Of a stretch of DNA of 64,000 nucleotides, positions 54,363 to 63,553 are shown piece after piece. The translations under genes were made by a program, and so were the position numbers. The DNA lies in assembly GCA_016777225.1 (NCBI GenBank), contig JADHRW010000002.1, positions 65,284 through 129,283 of the forward strand, read 5' to 3'. The notes under the pieces are model-generated. The model was not told the origin of the DNA and did not search any database. It saw only the letters and a list, made by a program, of their open reading frames with translations. This DNA is from Candidatus Thalassarchaeum sp. Its GTDB lineage: Archaea > Thermoplasmatota > Poseidoniia > Poseidoniales > Thalassarchaeaceae. Position 1 is the first letter of the stretch; every line of letters begins with the position of its first letter.

Positions 54363-54411
54363 GTGATTTAGACATCGTGTGTTTGAATAACCAGTATGTG
54401 GTGGAAGTAGC

Positions 54412-54528
54412 ATGGGTGAAGTCTGTAATAACTGTGGGACCTCAATTGACATTAGTGGTCTAGAGAAATCCTATGGAGGATATGACCTATATTGTAAAAC
54501 ATGTGGAAACCAATGGCATGTAAACTGA
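54412..54528 (+). CDS. 38-residue zinc-ribbon microprotein
   Basis: The small frame has two CxxC knuckles (VCNNCGTSI and YCKTCGNQW) 20 residues apart, which forms a complete rubredoxin-like or zinc-ribbon unit. It begins at an ATG 49 bases after the membrane protein, with GGTGGAAG upstream, and its stop abuts the stop of the convergent Nog1-like gene. The evenly placed Cys pairs, each followed by Gly, argue that it is a real gene despite its length. Confidence 0.65.
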   Translation: MGEVCNNCGTSIDISGLEKSYGGYDLYCKTCGNQWHVN

Positions 54529-55617
54529 TTAACTGTCCATTTCTTTTCGTTGTTCGATTTCATACTTAGTACCTAATGGTTCGAGAGTCATTTCTTCTAC
54601 ATGCCAGTTTTCAGGTAAAGAAAGAGGGTTATCAATCACATCAGCACCAATCGTATCTATCAAAGTAGTACGAAATTCTTCTATTCCATCTCCACTTATT
54701 GCACAGAGTAAATGTTCAGCATCATCGGGTATTTCCTTGAGCAAGTCAGATTTAGAATGAGCTATAATTATCGGTCTTTCAGTTACTAAACTTCGGACTT
54801 CTCTTAGAAGGTTGAGTTGCTCATCTAGAGAGGTCCCTCCGGTTTCACTTGCATCAATGAGAAAAACTAAAACATCACCCACATTTTCTAATGCTGCAAT
54901 TGCTTGCATTTCGATTAAGTTCCTTTCATCCATTGGTCTGTCTAGTAAACCAGGGGTATCGACCATCTGATATGGCCGTCTCCTATGGATAAAATGCCCT
55001 AAGTGCAGTTGCTTAGTAGTAAATGGATAAGCAGCAACTTCAGGTTCTCCAGATGATAAAGCCCCAATTAATGCAGATTTACCTACATTTGGCGAACCTG
55101 CAACTACAATTACAGGCTCCGCTGAATCAACAGAAGGTAACTTCCTTAGAATATCTCTTGCCTCACCAAGCCATATTATCTGAGGAGAAATTTGATGAAC
55201 TATTGAAGAAATTCGTCCATATGCATGCCTTCTAGCAGCATGGAAACCTTCTATATCTCTCAAACGAAGAATTTTTGATTCTGATTCACTCGATATCTTG
55301 CGAACTCTTTCAGCAGCCCATTGAATTGCTCCAAGACTTTTACGATAGTCATCGTTACCTACTGCAGCATCAATTAAAGCTCTATCAAATTCTGAAAGTG
55401 CGTTCAGACTAGGCCACTTGTCAACCCATGTCCGTAGAGTGCTATCAATTGTATCTGCTGCTGATTGCGTCATCCTTACCATTTGTTTCCTTACGCGATG
55501 ATACTTATCTGGATCTTCAACTAAATCTGCCTGTTTAGATGCCTTGCGAAATGCCTTATCAAGAATTTCTTGAGGGAAAAGAACTGTTGGAATACTTCTC
55601 CACTGTGGTGATGCCAT
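54529..55617 (-). CDS. Nog1-like GTPase
   Basis: OBG/Nog1-family GTPase, linked to large ribosomal subunit assembly in eukaryotes. The 362-residue product from the ATG at 55617 has GGGGAGAG upstream; an ATG at 55653 would add 12 residues. A helical N-terminal domain of about 160 residues precedes the G domain, with VAGSPNVGKSALIGAL (G1), PFTTKQLHLGHF (G2), VDTPGLLDRP (G3), HSKSDLL (G4) and AISGDGIEE (G5). It is divergent from the unknown gene at 55735. Confidence 0.93.
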   Translation of the reverse strand: MASPQWRSIPTVLFPQEILDKAFRKASKQADLVEDPDKYHRVRKQMVRMTQSAADTIDSTLRTWVDKWPSLNALSEFDRALIDAAVGNDDYRKSLGAIQWAAERVRKISSESESKILRLRDIEGFHAARRHAYGRISSIVHQISPQIIWLGEARDILRKLPSVDSAEPVIVVAGSPNVGKSALIGALSSGEPEVAAYPFTTKQLHLGHFIHRRRPYQMVDTPGLLDRPMDERNLIEMQAIAALENVGDVLVFLIDASETGGTSLDEQLNLLREVRSLVTERPIIIAHSKSDLLKEIPDDAEHLLCAISGDGIEEFRTTLIDTIGADVIDNPLSLPENWHVEEMTLEPLGTKYEIEQRKEMDS

Positions 55618-55734
55618 GGTCTCTCCCCTTATCTGCCGCCTATACCATCCCACTTCAAGGCAGCAGTCATTTCGGGTTTCTTACTTACATCTTTGAACCC
55701 GTTGGCTTTTCTATGACATAGTTAACCGAAGGCT

Positions 55735-56205
55735 ATGAGTACAGAGAGGCGTGGTAGAGAAGTAACGGATTTACCAGAATGGGCTAAACGAATACATCAA
55801 GAATATGGCTCACCTGAACTAGGTGATTTACAAGATATTTTCCTAGGACCACTAATTAAGAGAAGGTCTGGTTTAAGGAAAGACGATTTGATAGAAATTT
55901 TACTAGATAATAGAGCGTTACCGAAGGAATCAAGTTCAGGTACACAAACAGATCCATACATCAGAGGAATGTTAGTTGGGACCTCAAGAAATGTAGTAGA
56001 AATATGGGATGAGAATGGAGATTTTCGTTCTATTGCAAGAGATATAATCGTCGAGCTTCGTTTAATCACTCATCTAAGAAAGCCATATATTGAAGATAGA
56101 GAACTATTAACTTTCGAGAAAGAAGACATGCGAAGACGTTCGAATTTACTTGAAGAAGCAGAACGTCAAGCAGATGGAAGAGAAGATAATCATGTGTGGG
56201 ATTAA
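55735..56205 (+). CDS. Unknown protein with small beta-barrel-like segment
   Basis: The 156-residue product is not recognised. It has a charged N-terminal helical half. Its central part (IRGMLVGTSRNVVEIWDENG, then DIIVELRLI) reads like a short five-strand barrel of the Sm or OB kind. An Arg/Glu-rich helical tail follows. An RNA-associated role would fit the translation genes around it, but this is only a guess. The next gene starts one base after its stop. Confidence 0.65.
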   Translation: MSTERRGREVTDLPEWAKRIHQEYGSPELGDLQDIFLGPLIKRRSGLRKDDLIEILLDNRALPKESSSGTQTDPYIRGMLVGTSRNVVEIWDENGDFRSIARDIIVELRLITHLRKPYIEDRELLTFEKEDMRRRSNLLEEAERQADGREDNHVWD

Positions 56206-56206
56206 A

Positions 56207-56542
56207 ATGAAGGAAAATAATGATTTGTCATCTAAAGTATGTATCCCCTGTCAAGGAGGAGTCCCCCCCCTAACAGATGAAGAAATGAATAAGTTAGTTA
56301 TAGCCCTAGATGACAGCTGGAAAATTGTTGAAAGTCACCATCTAGAAAGAGTTTGGAAATTTGATAATTTTGAGCAAGCATTAGAATTTATAAATAGTGC
56401 AGGAGGAATTTGTGAAGAGCAAAATCATCATGCAGATTTTGAACTCGGATGGGGCAGAGTTTTGGCAAAAATATACACACATAAGATCGATGGTTTAGTA
56501 GAATCTGATTTTATACTTGCAGCTAAATTTGATAAAATATGA
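56207..56542 (+). CDS. phhB: Pterin-4a-carbinolamine dehydratase
   Basis: Recycles 4a-hydroxy-tetrahydropterins, or acts in related pterin chemistry. The 111-residue product has the family pattern: a helix with LTDEEMNKLVIAL, a WKIVESHHLERVWKFDNF strand pair, the active-site HH in ICEEQNHHADFELGWGRV, and THKIDGLVESDFILAAKFD at the end. A Cys pair in CIPCQGG near the N-terminus is common in this subgroup. It is in line with the ferredoxin and reductase genes. Confidence 0.92.
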   Translation: MKENNDLSSKVCIPCQGGVPPLTDEEMNKLVIALDDSWKIVESHHLERVWKFDNFEQALEFINSAGGICEEQNHHADFELGWGRVLAKIYTHKIDGLVESDFILAAKFDKI

Positions 56543-56550
56543 GGTTTATA

Positions 56551-56862
56551 ATGTCTAAAATTCATAAACATGTTTTTGTTTGTGTGAATGAAAGAGATTT
56601 AGACAATCCTAAAGGATGTTGCTTCACAAAAGATTCCCTTGAAATAATGACTAAACTTAAGAGAATTACAAAAAAATCTGGAAGAGAAGAGATTAGAGTA
56701 AATAAATCGGGTTGCCTAGGTAGTTGTGAGAAAGGAGTTGCTTGTGTTATTTATCCAGAGGGTACATGGTATACCATTCCTAATAACGATAAAGCAATAA
56801 ATGAAATCGCAAATCATATTCTTGGTGGAGAAAAAGCTTCGAATTACTCGATGAGAGAATAA
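56551..56862 (+). CDS. Thioredoxin-like [2Fe-2S] ferredoxin
   Basis: The 103-residue product resembles the shethna/NuoE-like stand-alone ferredoxins. It has HVFVCVNERDLDNPKGCC at the N-terminus and VNKSGCLGSCEKGVACVIYPEGTWY later. Four cluster Cys are available in the usual pattern of this fold. An electron-transfer partner is not fixed, though the following quinone-reductase-like gene is close (20 bases). The ATG at 56551 after the phhB stop is chosen. Confidence 0.88.
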   Translation: MSKIHKHVFVCVNERDLDNPKGCCFTKDSLEIMTKLKRITKKSGREEIRVNKSGCLGSCEKGVACVIYPEGTWYTIPNNDKAINEIANHILGGEKASNYSMRE

Positions 56863-56881
56863 AAGAAAGAGGTCGAAACAT

Positions 56882-57910
56882 ATGAAAAAAGTGATTTATC
56901 CAAAGGTTGGCGGACCAGAGTCAATACAAATAGTTGAACATACATTAGACGATTTAGCAAGTAATCAAGTTAAAGTTAGAGTGCATAGAGCTGGTATTAA
57001 CTTTGCAGATTTGATGATGAGACAGGGCTTATATGGTTCAAATCCGAATTTTCCTTTCACACCAGGATATGAAGTATCAGGAGAAGTCATGGAATATGGA
57101 GAGCATGTTAATTGGATTAAAAAAGGTCAAAGAGTCATTGCAATGACTGGTTTCGGAGGATATTCAGAAGAAGTAATAGTAGATGCAAAAAGAATCGTTC
57201 CAATACCAGATAGTATCAGTTACGATCAAGCAGCGGCTATGCCAGTAACATACGGAACAGCATATCATATGTTAATACATTTAGGAGGATTGAAGCCAGG
57301 AGATAGTGTACTAATTCACCATGCAGCAGGAGGTGTCGGAACTGCTGCTGCTCAGATATGTCAAGCATTTGGTGCAGGATTAATTATTGGAACCGCATCA
57401 AAACCAAAAAAGGAATTTGTAGAATCTTTAGGTATGTATTTTGTCGATAAAGATCAAGATGATTTTGTAGAGGTATGTAAGAATCTAACGGAAGGTAAGG
57501 GAGTTCATCAAGCGATAGACCCGGTTGCAGGGAAGCACCTAATGAGGTCATATAATGCACTTAGAAATGGAGGGAAATTACATTGCTTTGGGGCATCCTC
57601 TGCTGTGCCTAATGAAAGAAGGTCGATGATTGCTGCATTTAACATGTGGAGAAACACACCAAAATTCAATCCAATGGATATGATGACTTCGAATAAATCA
57701 GTTTTTGGAGTGCATATGGGAAGAATGGATGATGAAGCTATTTTTGAAAATCATCTTTCAGATTTAGGGAAATTAATGGAACAGGGGAAGATAAAACCGA
57801 TTATTGACTCCGTTTGGAGATTTGACGAAGTGGCAGAAGCACAAAGATATATTCATAATAGAAAAAATAAAGGAAAAGTGCTTCTAGATTTTTCACCAAA
57901 TAAAGATTAA
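56882..57910 (+). CDS. Zinc-less medium-chain reductase, VAT1/quinone-oxidoreductase-like
   Basis: The 342-residue NADPH-dependent MDR protein has HRAGINFADLMMRQGLYG and FTPGYEVSGEVMEYG. It lacks the Cys/His zinc ligands of alcohol dehydrogenases. The coenzyme loop is IHHAAGGVGTAAAQIC. The C-terminal part with FGASSAVPNERRS and VFGVHMGRM is like the synaptic-vesicle VAT1 subgroup. The substrate is unknown. The final 4 bases overlap the convergent small gene. Confidence 0.9.
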   Translation: MKKVIYPKVGGPESIQIVEHTLDDLASNQVKVRVHRAGINFADLMMRQGLYGSNPNFPFTPGYEVSGEVMEYGEHVNWIKKGQRVIAMTGFGGYSEEVIVDAKRIVPIPDSISYDQAAAMPVTYGTAYHMLIHLGGLKPGDSVLIHHAAGGVGTAAAQICQAFGAGLIIGTASKPKKEFVESLGMYFVDKDQDDFVEVCKNLTEGKGVHQAIDPVAGKHLMRSYNALRNGGKLHCFGASSAVPNERRSMIAAFNMWRNTPKFNPMDMMTSNKSVFGVHMGRMDDEAIFENHLSDLGKLMEQGKIKPIIDSVWRFDEVAEAQRYIHNRKNKGKVLLDFSPNKD

Positions 57911-58260
57911 GAATCAGCTAAAATTGAACCATTAAAAGTCATTTCATGATTAGGTATCATTTGGTCTCCCCAAGCTGCCTGTACTTTAACGCCAACTTCT
58001 TGGTAAGCCTCAGAATTCACTAATGTATCTAGAGTTTCTTGATTTGGCCAATATGAAACTGCAATTATTCTTTTTGCATCTTCTGCTAGTGTTGTTCTTT
58101 CACAACCATTTGCCATAGCTAAATCTAGGAAATTTCTCCAACCATTAATTTGTTTTTCTGTTAAGTCTGCGTTTTCTTCTTTCAATACGCTCCAAACCCT
58201 CATAATCATAATAGTGAGTAATAGGTCAAGGTCATGAAAATTCCCTGCAAACACTCTCAT
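57907..58260 (-). CDS. Possible dimeric alpha-beta-barrel (antibiotic monooxygenase-like) protein
   Basis: The 117-residue frame starts with ATGA overlapping the aIF2 beta stop, so coupling is possible. Met18 (58209) or Met20 (58203) would give the start MRVWSVLKEE that such domains usually have. Seen are RTTLAEDAKRIIAVSYWPNQETLDTLV and a SEAYQEVGVKVQAAW segment, in the order of an ABM/dimeric ferredoxin-like barrel. The match is moderate; function is unknown. Confidence 0.62.
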   Translation of the reverse strand: MRVFAGNFHDLDLLLTIMIMRVWSVLKEENADLTEKQINGWRNFLDLAMANGCERTTLAEDAKRIIAVSYWPNQETLDTLVNSEAYQEVGVKVQAAWGDQMIPNHEMTFNGSILADS

Positions 58261-58667
58261 AATTTAACTGGACGAGTTCCACCACATGCCTGACATTTTA
58301 GAAGAGTAGTTCGGTCTTCTTTGATAAAACGTGTATCAGGAGCTTTGCATTGTCCACACAAAATATATGATTTAACATAAGAGACTATTTTTTCTTTGAT
58401 TCTTTTAGGAGGTACACGTCCTTTGAACAGTACTCGCACTTGTTCTCTAGTGCCGGATGTACCTAATTCATTGATTAAGAATTGGTAAACATGATTCGCA
58501 TCTCTATCCATTGCATCCACAATAGCAGCAAAATTACGTAAAATTGTTTGATTACCTTCAATTAAAATCTCAGGTTCAGGCATTGTCCATCGAGATCTTT
58601 CACTAATATTCTTAGGGATACGTTCACGAGCACGTTCCAGTAAAGATTCATATTCAAAGTCAACCAT
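58257..58667 (-). CDS. Translation initiation factor aIF2, beta subunit
   Basis: Part of the heterotrimer that brings initiator tRNA to the ribosome. The 136-residue product starts at the ATG at 58667 behind GGAGGAG; a frame reaching 58832 runs into the divergent dut gene and is rejected. It has FEYESLLERARERIPKN, the core TILRNFAAIVDAMDRDANHV, GTSGTREQVRVLFKGR, and a zinc ribbon CGQCKAPDT...CQACGGTRPV. Confidence 0.96.
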   Translation of the reverse strand: MVDFEYESLLERARERIPKNISERSRWTMPEPEILIEGNQTILRNFAAIVDAMDRDANHVYQFLINELGTSGTREQVRVLFKGRVPPKRIKEKIVSYVKSYILCGQCKAPDTRFIKEDRTTLLKCQACGGTRPVKL

Positions 58668-58733
58668 TACTCCTCCGAGAAGTATCTCCTTTTTCACCCC
58701 ACCGACTGAAAAACTATGAAAGAGAAGCGTAAA

Positions 58734-59207
58734 ATGCCGACTTACGTAGCGATTACTATGGATGAGGCTGTGGAAGTTAAGGTAGCAAGAACTCATGACG
58801 ATGCTTTGCTCCCAACAAAAGGAAGTATTCATGCAGCAGGTTGGGATCTATACTCGCTTGAAAATACAGTAGTTAGTCGTAGAAGTAGTACCATGGTTAG
58901 AACTGGTCTGCATGTTGCAATACCTGAAGGCTATGAGGGACAAGTCAGAGCACGCTCTTCATTGGGAAAGAAAGGATTAATCCTTCCACATAGTATAGGA
59001 ACAATTGATGCAGATTATAGAGGTGAATTATTTGTATTAATGACATGGATTGGAGAAGGAGATTCATATCTAATACAGAAAAATGAAAGAATAGCACAAC
59101 TATTAATTACGCCCATTCCTAAATCAAAATTCATAGAAGTAGATATAGAAAATCTCGGCGTAACAGAAAGAGGAGATGGCGGTTTTGGTTCCACTGGAAG
59201 ATTTTAA
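58734..59207 (+). CDS. dut: dUTP diphosphatase
   Basis: Hydrolyses dUTP to dUMP, keeping uracil out of DNA. The 157-residue product from the ATG at 58734 (58716 is also possible) carries all five trimeric dUTPase motifs: HAAGWDLYS, ARSSLGKKG, GTIDADYRGEL, NERIAQLLITP and GDGGFGSTGRF. Start codons of dut and aIF2 beta are 66 bases apart on opposite strands. Confidence 0.95.
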   Translation: MPTYVAITMDEAVEVKVARTHDDALLPTKGSIHAAGWDLYSLENTVVSRRSSTMVRTGLHVAIPEGYEGQVRARSSLGKKGLILPHSIGTIDADYRGELFVLMTWIGEGDSYLIQKNERIAQLLITPIPKSKFIEVDIENLGVTERGDGGFGSTGRF

Positions 59208-59292
59208 ATTGCAACTTTGAAGGAAAAAAAACCAATATAATAGATAGTTTGTTTCCGATGGCTTGATACAGGGCGGATTCTAGGACAAAACG

Positions 59293-59886
59293 ATGCCACT
59301 AAGCGTAGACGATCTTCGTGCCAAAGTACAACAATACCGTAGTAACGGTTTAAACACACAACAGATAGCAGATGAATTATCTCTTTCCCAGACAACAATT
59401 CAGTGGTTATCTACTGAAAAATATTCTAATAATGTAATTTCAGAAGATAGACCTACTGATGTCCAAGTAGGATGGAGATCTGTAGCAGTAAAGGCCAGTA
59501 GAATAGAAGCGATATCATATATTTTTGCAGATATTATTGAAGAAGAAATAGGTGATGAAGTAGATACCATTGTAGGTATCAGTATAAACGGTATACCTTT
59601 TGCACAGGCTATTGCAGGACAATTAGATTTAGATTTAGCAGTTAGTCGTTCAATTAGTGAAGAGGAGGGAGCACATATTTCAGAAATATTTGCTAATGTT
59701 TCAGGAAAAATGGTGGTTATTGTTGATGATGTAGTGTCATCAGGAACCACACTTAAGAAAACAATAAATAATCTAAGAAATGCAGGTGCAGATGTTAGAC
59801 TTTGTCTAGTTCTAGCGAATAAATCAGAAGTAAATGCTCTCGAAGGAGTGCCTCTGCGAGGATTAGTCAGAGTAGTGACTGTTTGA
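59293..59886 (+). CDS. gfcR: GfcR-type phosphoribosyltransferase-like transcription regulator
   Basis: The 197-residue product joins an N-terminal helix-turn-helix (MPLSVDDLRAKVQ, NTQQIADELSLSQTTIQWLS) to a PRTase fold. The PRPP loop reads VVIVDDVVSSGTTLKKT. Haloarchaeal GfcR regulates sugar catabolism genes. The same layout was once called orotate phosphoribosyltransferase-like. The ligand and targets here are unknown. It is followed by lysS after 9 bases. Confidence 0.9.
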   Translation: MPLSVDDLRAKVQQYRSNGLNTQQIADELSLSQTTIQWLSTEKYSNNVISEDRPTDVQVGWRSVAVKASRIEAISYIFADIIEEEIGDEVDTIVGISINGIPFAQAIAGQLDLDLAVSRSISEEEGAHISEIFANVSGKMVVIVDDVVSSGTTLKKTINNLRNAGADVRLCLVLANKSEVNALEGVPLRGLVRVVTV

Positions 59887-59895
59887 GGCAGAAAA

Positions 59896-61470
59896 ATGCA
59901 CTGGGCTGATCATACCGCAATGCGGCTAACAGAACAATATGGACCTCAAGTTATTGCTTCAGGAATCACACCATCAGGTGAATTTCACATTGGACATCTA
60001 CGTGAAATTTTAACGGCAGAAATGATACATAGAGCATGTCTAGATGCAAAAATTGATTCCGAATATATTTTCATAGTTGATTCAATGGATCCTCTAAGGA
60101 GGGTCTATAGTTTTCTCTCAGATGAATATGAAAAATACATAGGTTATCCACTTGTAAATATCCCTGCACCCAATCCTGATGGATCACCTAGTAATGAAGG
60201 AAAAAATTATGCAAATCATTTTCTAGGACCATTCTTAGAATCATTAAAAGAAATTGGAGTATATCCTAGAGTAGTGATGAATCATAAAACTTATGAAGAC
60301 GGAGAATTTGCAGAGAAAATAGATTTAGCAATAAATAATAAAGAAAAAATTCATGAAATTATTGAAAATATTTCTGGAAGAGAATTACCAGAAGATTGGT
60401 TTCCATATAATCCAATTGGTAGTGATGGAAGCATGGATGGAGTTAGGGTAACTGGTTATGAAAGGCCGTATGTATTCTGGACAGATAAACATGGAATTGA
60501 TGGTCGTTCAGATATTAGAAAAGCAGATGGGAAAATGCCTTGGAGAGTAGATTGGGCTGCGAGATGGGGCATTCATGGAATTACATGTGAACCTGCTGGT
60601 AAGGACCATGGTGCATCTGGAGGAAGTTTTGATACAGGCATACCGATTTGCAAGTTATTAGGAAGCGAACCTCCTGGAAAAATGGTGTATGAATGGATAC
60701 AATTGAAAGGCAGTGGTCCTATGTCAAGTTCTAGTGGGAATACTATTGGCCCGATAGAAGCCTTAGATCTAGTTCCACCAGAAATCTTGAGATACATAAT
60801 TGCCAGAACTAAAGTCAAAAAGCATATTGATTTTGACACGGGACCTTCCCTATTTGAGACAGCAGATGAATATGAAAGATTAGTATCAAATCCTCCGTCA
60901 GGGGAGGGTTTGAGTAAAAAGAAAAAAGTAGCTAAAGATACTATACTAGGGTCTCTAAGATTAAGTCAAGTCAATAGAGGAGAAGACCCATCAAAATCAA
61001 TAGCAGGTGTATCATTTCGTCATTTAGCAATGCTAGCTCAAATTAAGTCAAGAGATCAAGACATATGGGATTCACTGAATAATAGTAAACACATAGATGG
61101 GGAGCCAAATGAATCATTGGTTGGGCGTCTATCTCGAATGAGAAATTGGATTGAAGGAGTGCACTTCCCTGATGACGCAAGAATAAGAATACAAGGACAA
61201 ATTAGTGAAGAAAATAAACAAAAACTAACAGAACAACAAAAGTTATTTCTATCTGAATTATCATCAGAATTTGAAAGTTGTGAGTGGACTGAAAACAGAG
61301 TTAATGAATTGATTAGAGAAATTACAATGAAAATAGGAATTGGACGTAGAGAAGGCTATGTCGCACTATATTTATTGATATTAGGAACTGATTATGGACC
61401 TAGAATCGCATCGATTATAACGGAATTGAGTAGAAAACAAATAATGCAGATATTTTCAAAATCGCTCTAA
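59896..61470 (+). CDS. lysS: Lysyl-tRNA synthetase, class I
   Basis: Archaeal-type class I LysRS. The 524-residue product has SGITPSGEFHIGHLREIL (HIGH at 31-34) and the KMSKS-like GPMSSSSGNTIG (276-281). WRVDWAARWGIHGITCEPAGKDH is typical. The C-terminal helix bundle has VALYLLILGTDYGPRI. Its last 15 bases overlap the end of the convergent MutS-like gene. Confidence 0.96.
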   Translation: MHWADHTAMRLTEQYGPQVIASGITPSGEFHIGHLREILTAEMIHRACLDAKIDSEYIFIVDSMDPLRRVYSFLSDEYEKYIGYPLVNIPAPNPDGSPSNEGKNYANHFLGPFLESLKEIGVYPRVVMNHKTYEDGEFAEKIDLAINNKEKIHEIIENISGRELPEDWFPYNPIGSDGSMDGVRVTGYERPYVFWTDKHGIDGRSDIRKADGKMPWRVDWAARWGIHGITCEPAGKDHGASGGSFDTGIPICKLLGSEPPGKMVYEWIQLKGSGPMSSSSGNTIGPIEALDLVPPEILRYIIARTKVKKHIDFDTGPSLFETADEYERLVSNPPSGEGLSKKKKVAKDTILGSLRLSQVNRGEDPSKSIAGVSFRHLAMLAQIKSRDQDIWDSLNNSKHIDGEPNESLVGRLSRMRNWIEGVHFPDDARIRIQGQISEENKQKLTEQQKLFLSELSSEFESCEWTENRVNELIREITMKIGIGRREGYVALYLLILGTDYGPRIASIITELSRKQIMQIFSKSL

Positions 61471-63474
61471 AAGATCTGAGAAAATTTCAGAAGTATGTCC
61501 AGTAGATCTTGCTGCTAATCTTCTAACTATTAATTCAGGAGTTGATTTGGCAATATGATTTCTTTTTGGTGTTCTATCAACAATTAGGTCCATATTTTCA
61601 TCTAGTCCTTGGGCTTCAATACCATCAATTCTCACATCTCCACCCATTACTTTAGAGATTGCAGTACCTATATGAGTAACCAATAATACATTGGTATCTT
61701 CATTTTCACATGAGGCAGACAAAAGCCCTCCTAATATTACAGAGGCCGAGCCGGGTTCAGTAATTGCTTCAAGTTCATCTGCAAGTATAACTTTTCGATT
61801 ATTTGAAACTAGTACTTCTGCAAGTTTTTTTAGGGTTCTTTCTAAAGCACCTGCAGACTGAGTACCTGACACTTTAGCAAGTATATGTAATTCATCTAAA
61901 AGCCCTACTGAAGCATGAGATGCTGGAACAGGTAATCCAGAATGAGCTAGTAAAATCATTGACCCTAGAGTTTCAAGGAGAGTTGTTTTTCCTCCTGAAT
62001 TTGCACCTGAAAGTAATGCTATCCTCTCCCTTTCTCCTTGAGGTGCTACTTCACCTATGCCGTAAGTAACGGGATCAGGTTCACAATCTAACAGAATATG
62101 ACGACCATCTTTCATCCAAACTCCAGGATATAATCTTGAAAATTCGGGCATTGTACATCTATTGCTTACTGCCCATTGACCGATTCCTAACCACATATCA
62201 ATTTCAATGAACTTTGATATTGCTTGCCTTGCAGGTTTCATAATCTTCACTGTTGAGTTAGCGATTGCAATTTCACCCTCGGTTCTCTCTGATAAAATTG
62301 CTGAGTCTAGCTCAGTTTCTATTTGTTCTATTGATTCTCGGTTAATTACACATGGATATTCACTAGAATAGAATTCACTAGGTATTGAGATATTAGTATT
62401 TTCTAAATATTTTTCTAATCTTCTAATCCCATCTTGAAGTGAAAAATCAATTGTGTCTGCAACTGTACTTTTCAACCTACGTTCTAAACTACTAATATCT
62501 GAATAGTATGAAAGGACTTCATCGCCATCAAATGAAATTGTTGCATCTGAAGTTCCAGATACAATCGCATCATTAACCCCTGCTTCAATTGACTTTACTT
62601 CACCCCATAGACCATCACGAGATTTTTCTAAATTTAGAAGACTGACTGAATCATTATCTAAAGATTGTAATAATAGAGGTAGATTTTCTAGTTGTTCTAA
62701 AGGTTCAGATATTTTTTCTCCGATAATACTTATTGGCCATACTTCATCTAATAAACTAGAAATAATTGATAAATTTACAGAATTTAATTTTAACCATTGA
62801 AGTGGAATTTCAGGCACTAGTTTGTATAATAAATCATCAGATTTGCCGACTACCCATCCTGAAGGAATCTCCTCTGGAGCCCCGGTTCCAATCCAAGTAA
62901 CTCGAGGAATTCCTAGATAATCTTGCCATTTTTCATCATCTGAACGAACTAATATCCTACATCTATTATTAATATGGCTTAATTCTTCTATTACATCTGT
63001 ATTTGGTACGACAATGACTCTTTCGATACGTGTAGCAGGTTCTTTTGTATAACTAAGCCCAGATATATGGCTTATCCAAGATTCAAATGAAGATTTATTA
63101 TCCGTTACAAATCGAATCGCATTTTTAGACCAAATTGCTCTAGATTGTATCTCCGAAAAATTAGATTTTGTAAGTGGGTTTAGTATTGTTAGTCGATCTT
63201 TAGCAGCCTTTGTTTTAATGTGGAATGAAATATTCTCAATTAAATCGCGATGCAGTTTACGTCCCTCATCAGTAGTAGTTACTTCTCCGACTTGACCATT
63301 AGCCGAATTAATTAATTTCACTGCTCTTTGAGGAGAAATTCCTTCAATTCCTGATAGTGTACTAACATCACCATCTTCAAGAGCACGTTCTACATCTTCT
63401 AAAGATCCTATTTCCAAAACTAGTTTTTGTGCAAGAGTTTCACCTATACCAGGTATTTCTGTCAGGGACATCAT
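61456..63474 (-). CDS. MutS-like ATPase with N-terminal helix-hairpin-helix region
   Basis: The 672-residue product has an N-terminal HhH pair (LTEIPGIGETLAQKL and LSGIEGISPQRAVKLI). A long helical core/clamp region follows. A MutS-family ATPase has Walker A ALLSGANSGGKTTLLET (near 490), VLADELEAI-type Walker B (VILADELEAITEPGSA) and the later THIGTA. It lacks the mismatch-reading N-terminal domain of MutS, so a recombination or other branched-DNA role is more likely than canonical repair. HhH-MutS proteins occur in archaea; this is family knowledge plus inference. Confidence 0.88.
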   Translation of the reverse strand: MMSLTEIPGIGETLAQKLVLEIGSLEDVERALEDGDVSTLSGIEGISPQRAVKLINSANGQVGEVTTTDEGRKLHRDLIENISFHIKTKAAKDRLTILNPLTKSNFSEIQSRAIWSKNAIRFVTDNKSSFESWISHISGLSYTKEPATRIERVIVVPNTDVIEELSHINNRCRILVRSDDEKWQDYLGIPRVTWIGTGAPEEIPSGWVVGKSDDLLYKLVPEIPLQWLKLNSVNLSIISSLLDEVWPISIIGEKISEPLEQLENLPLLLQSLDNDSVSLLNLEKSRDGLWGEVKSIEAGVNDAIVSGTSDATISFDGDEVLSYYSDISSLERRLKSTVADTIDFSLQDGIRRLEKYLENTNISIPSEFYSSEYPCVINRESIEQIETELDSAILSERTEGEIAIANSTVKIMKPARQAISKFIEIDMWLGIGQWAVSNRCTMPEFSRLYPGVWMKDGRHILLDCEPDPVTYGIGEVAPQGERERIALLSGANSGGKTTLLETLGSMILLAHSGLPVPASHASVGLLDELHILAKVSGTQSAGALERTLKKLAEVLVSNNRKVILADELEAITEPGSASVILGGLLSASCENEDTNVLLVTHIGTAISKVMGGDVRIDGIEAQGLDENMDLIVDRTPKRNHIAKSTPELIVRRLAARSTGHTSEIFSDLLERF

Positions 63475-63512
63475 AATTGGTTTTAGAATTTCGAGGTAAT
63501 TAAGGAAATCGC

Positions 63513-63519
63513 AAAAAAA
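63513..63519 (-). terminator. T7 tract after carB
   Basis: The minus strand reads CTTTTTTTG about 35 bases after the carB stop and 39 bases before the MutS-like start. A candidate U-rich archaeal terminator that would separate the two genes, by pattern only. Confidence 0.35.
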
Positions 63520-63553
63520 GTTCTTTATTGATTATCTTATGATGCTAATAACT

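Noticed and set aside
58668-58832. Upstream extension of aIF2 beta
   Set aside because: It overlaps the divergent dut gene and lacks family similarity; GGAGGAG precedes the ATG at 58667.
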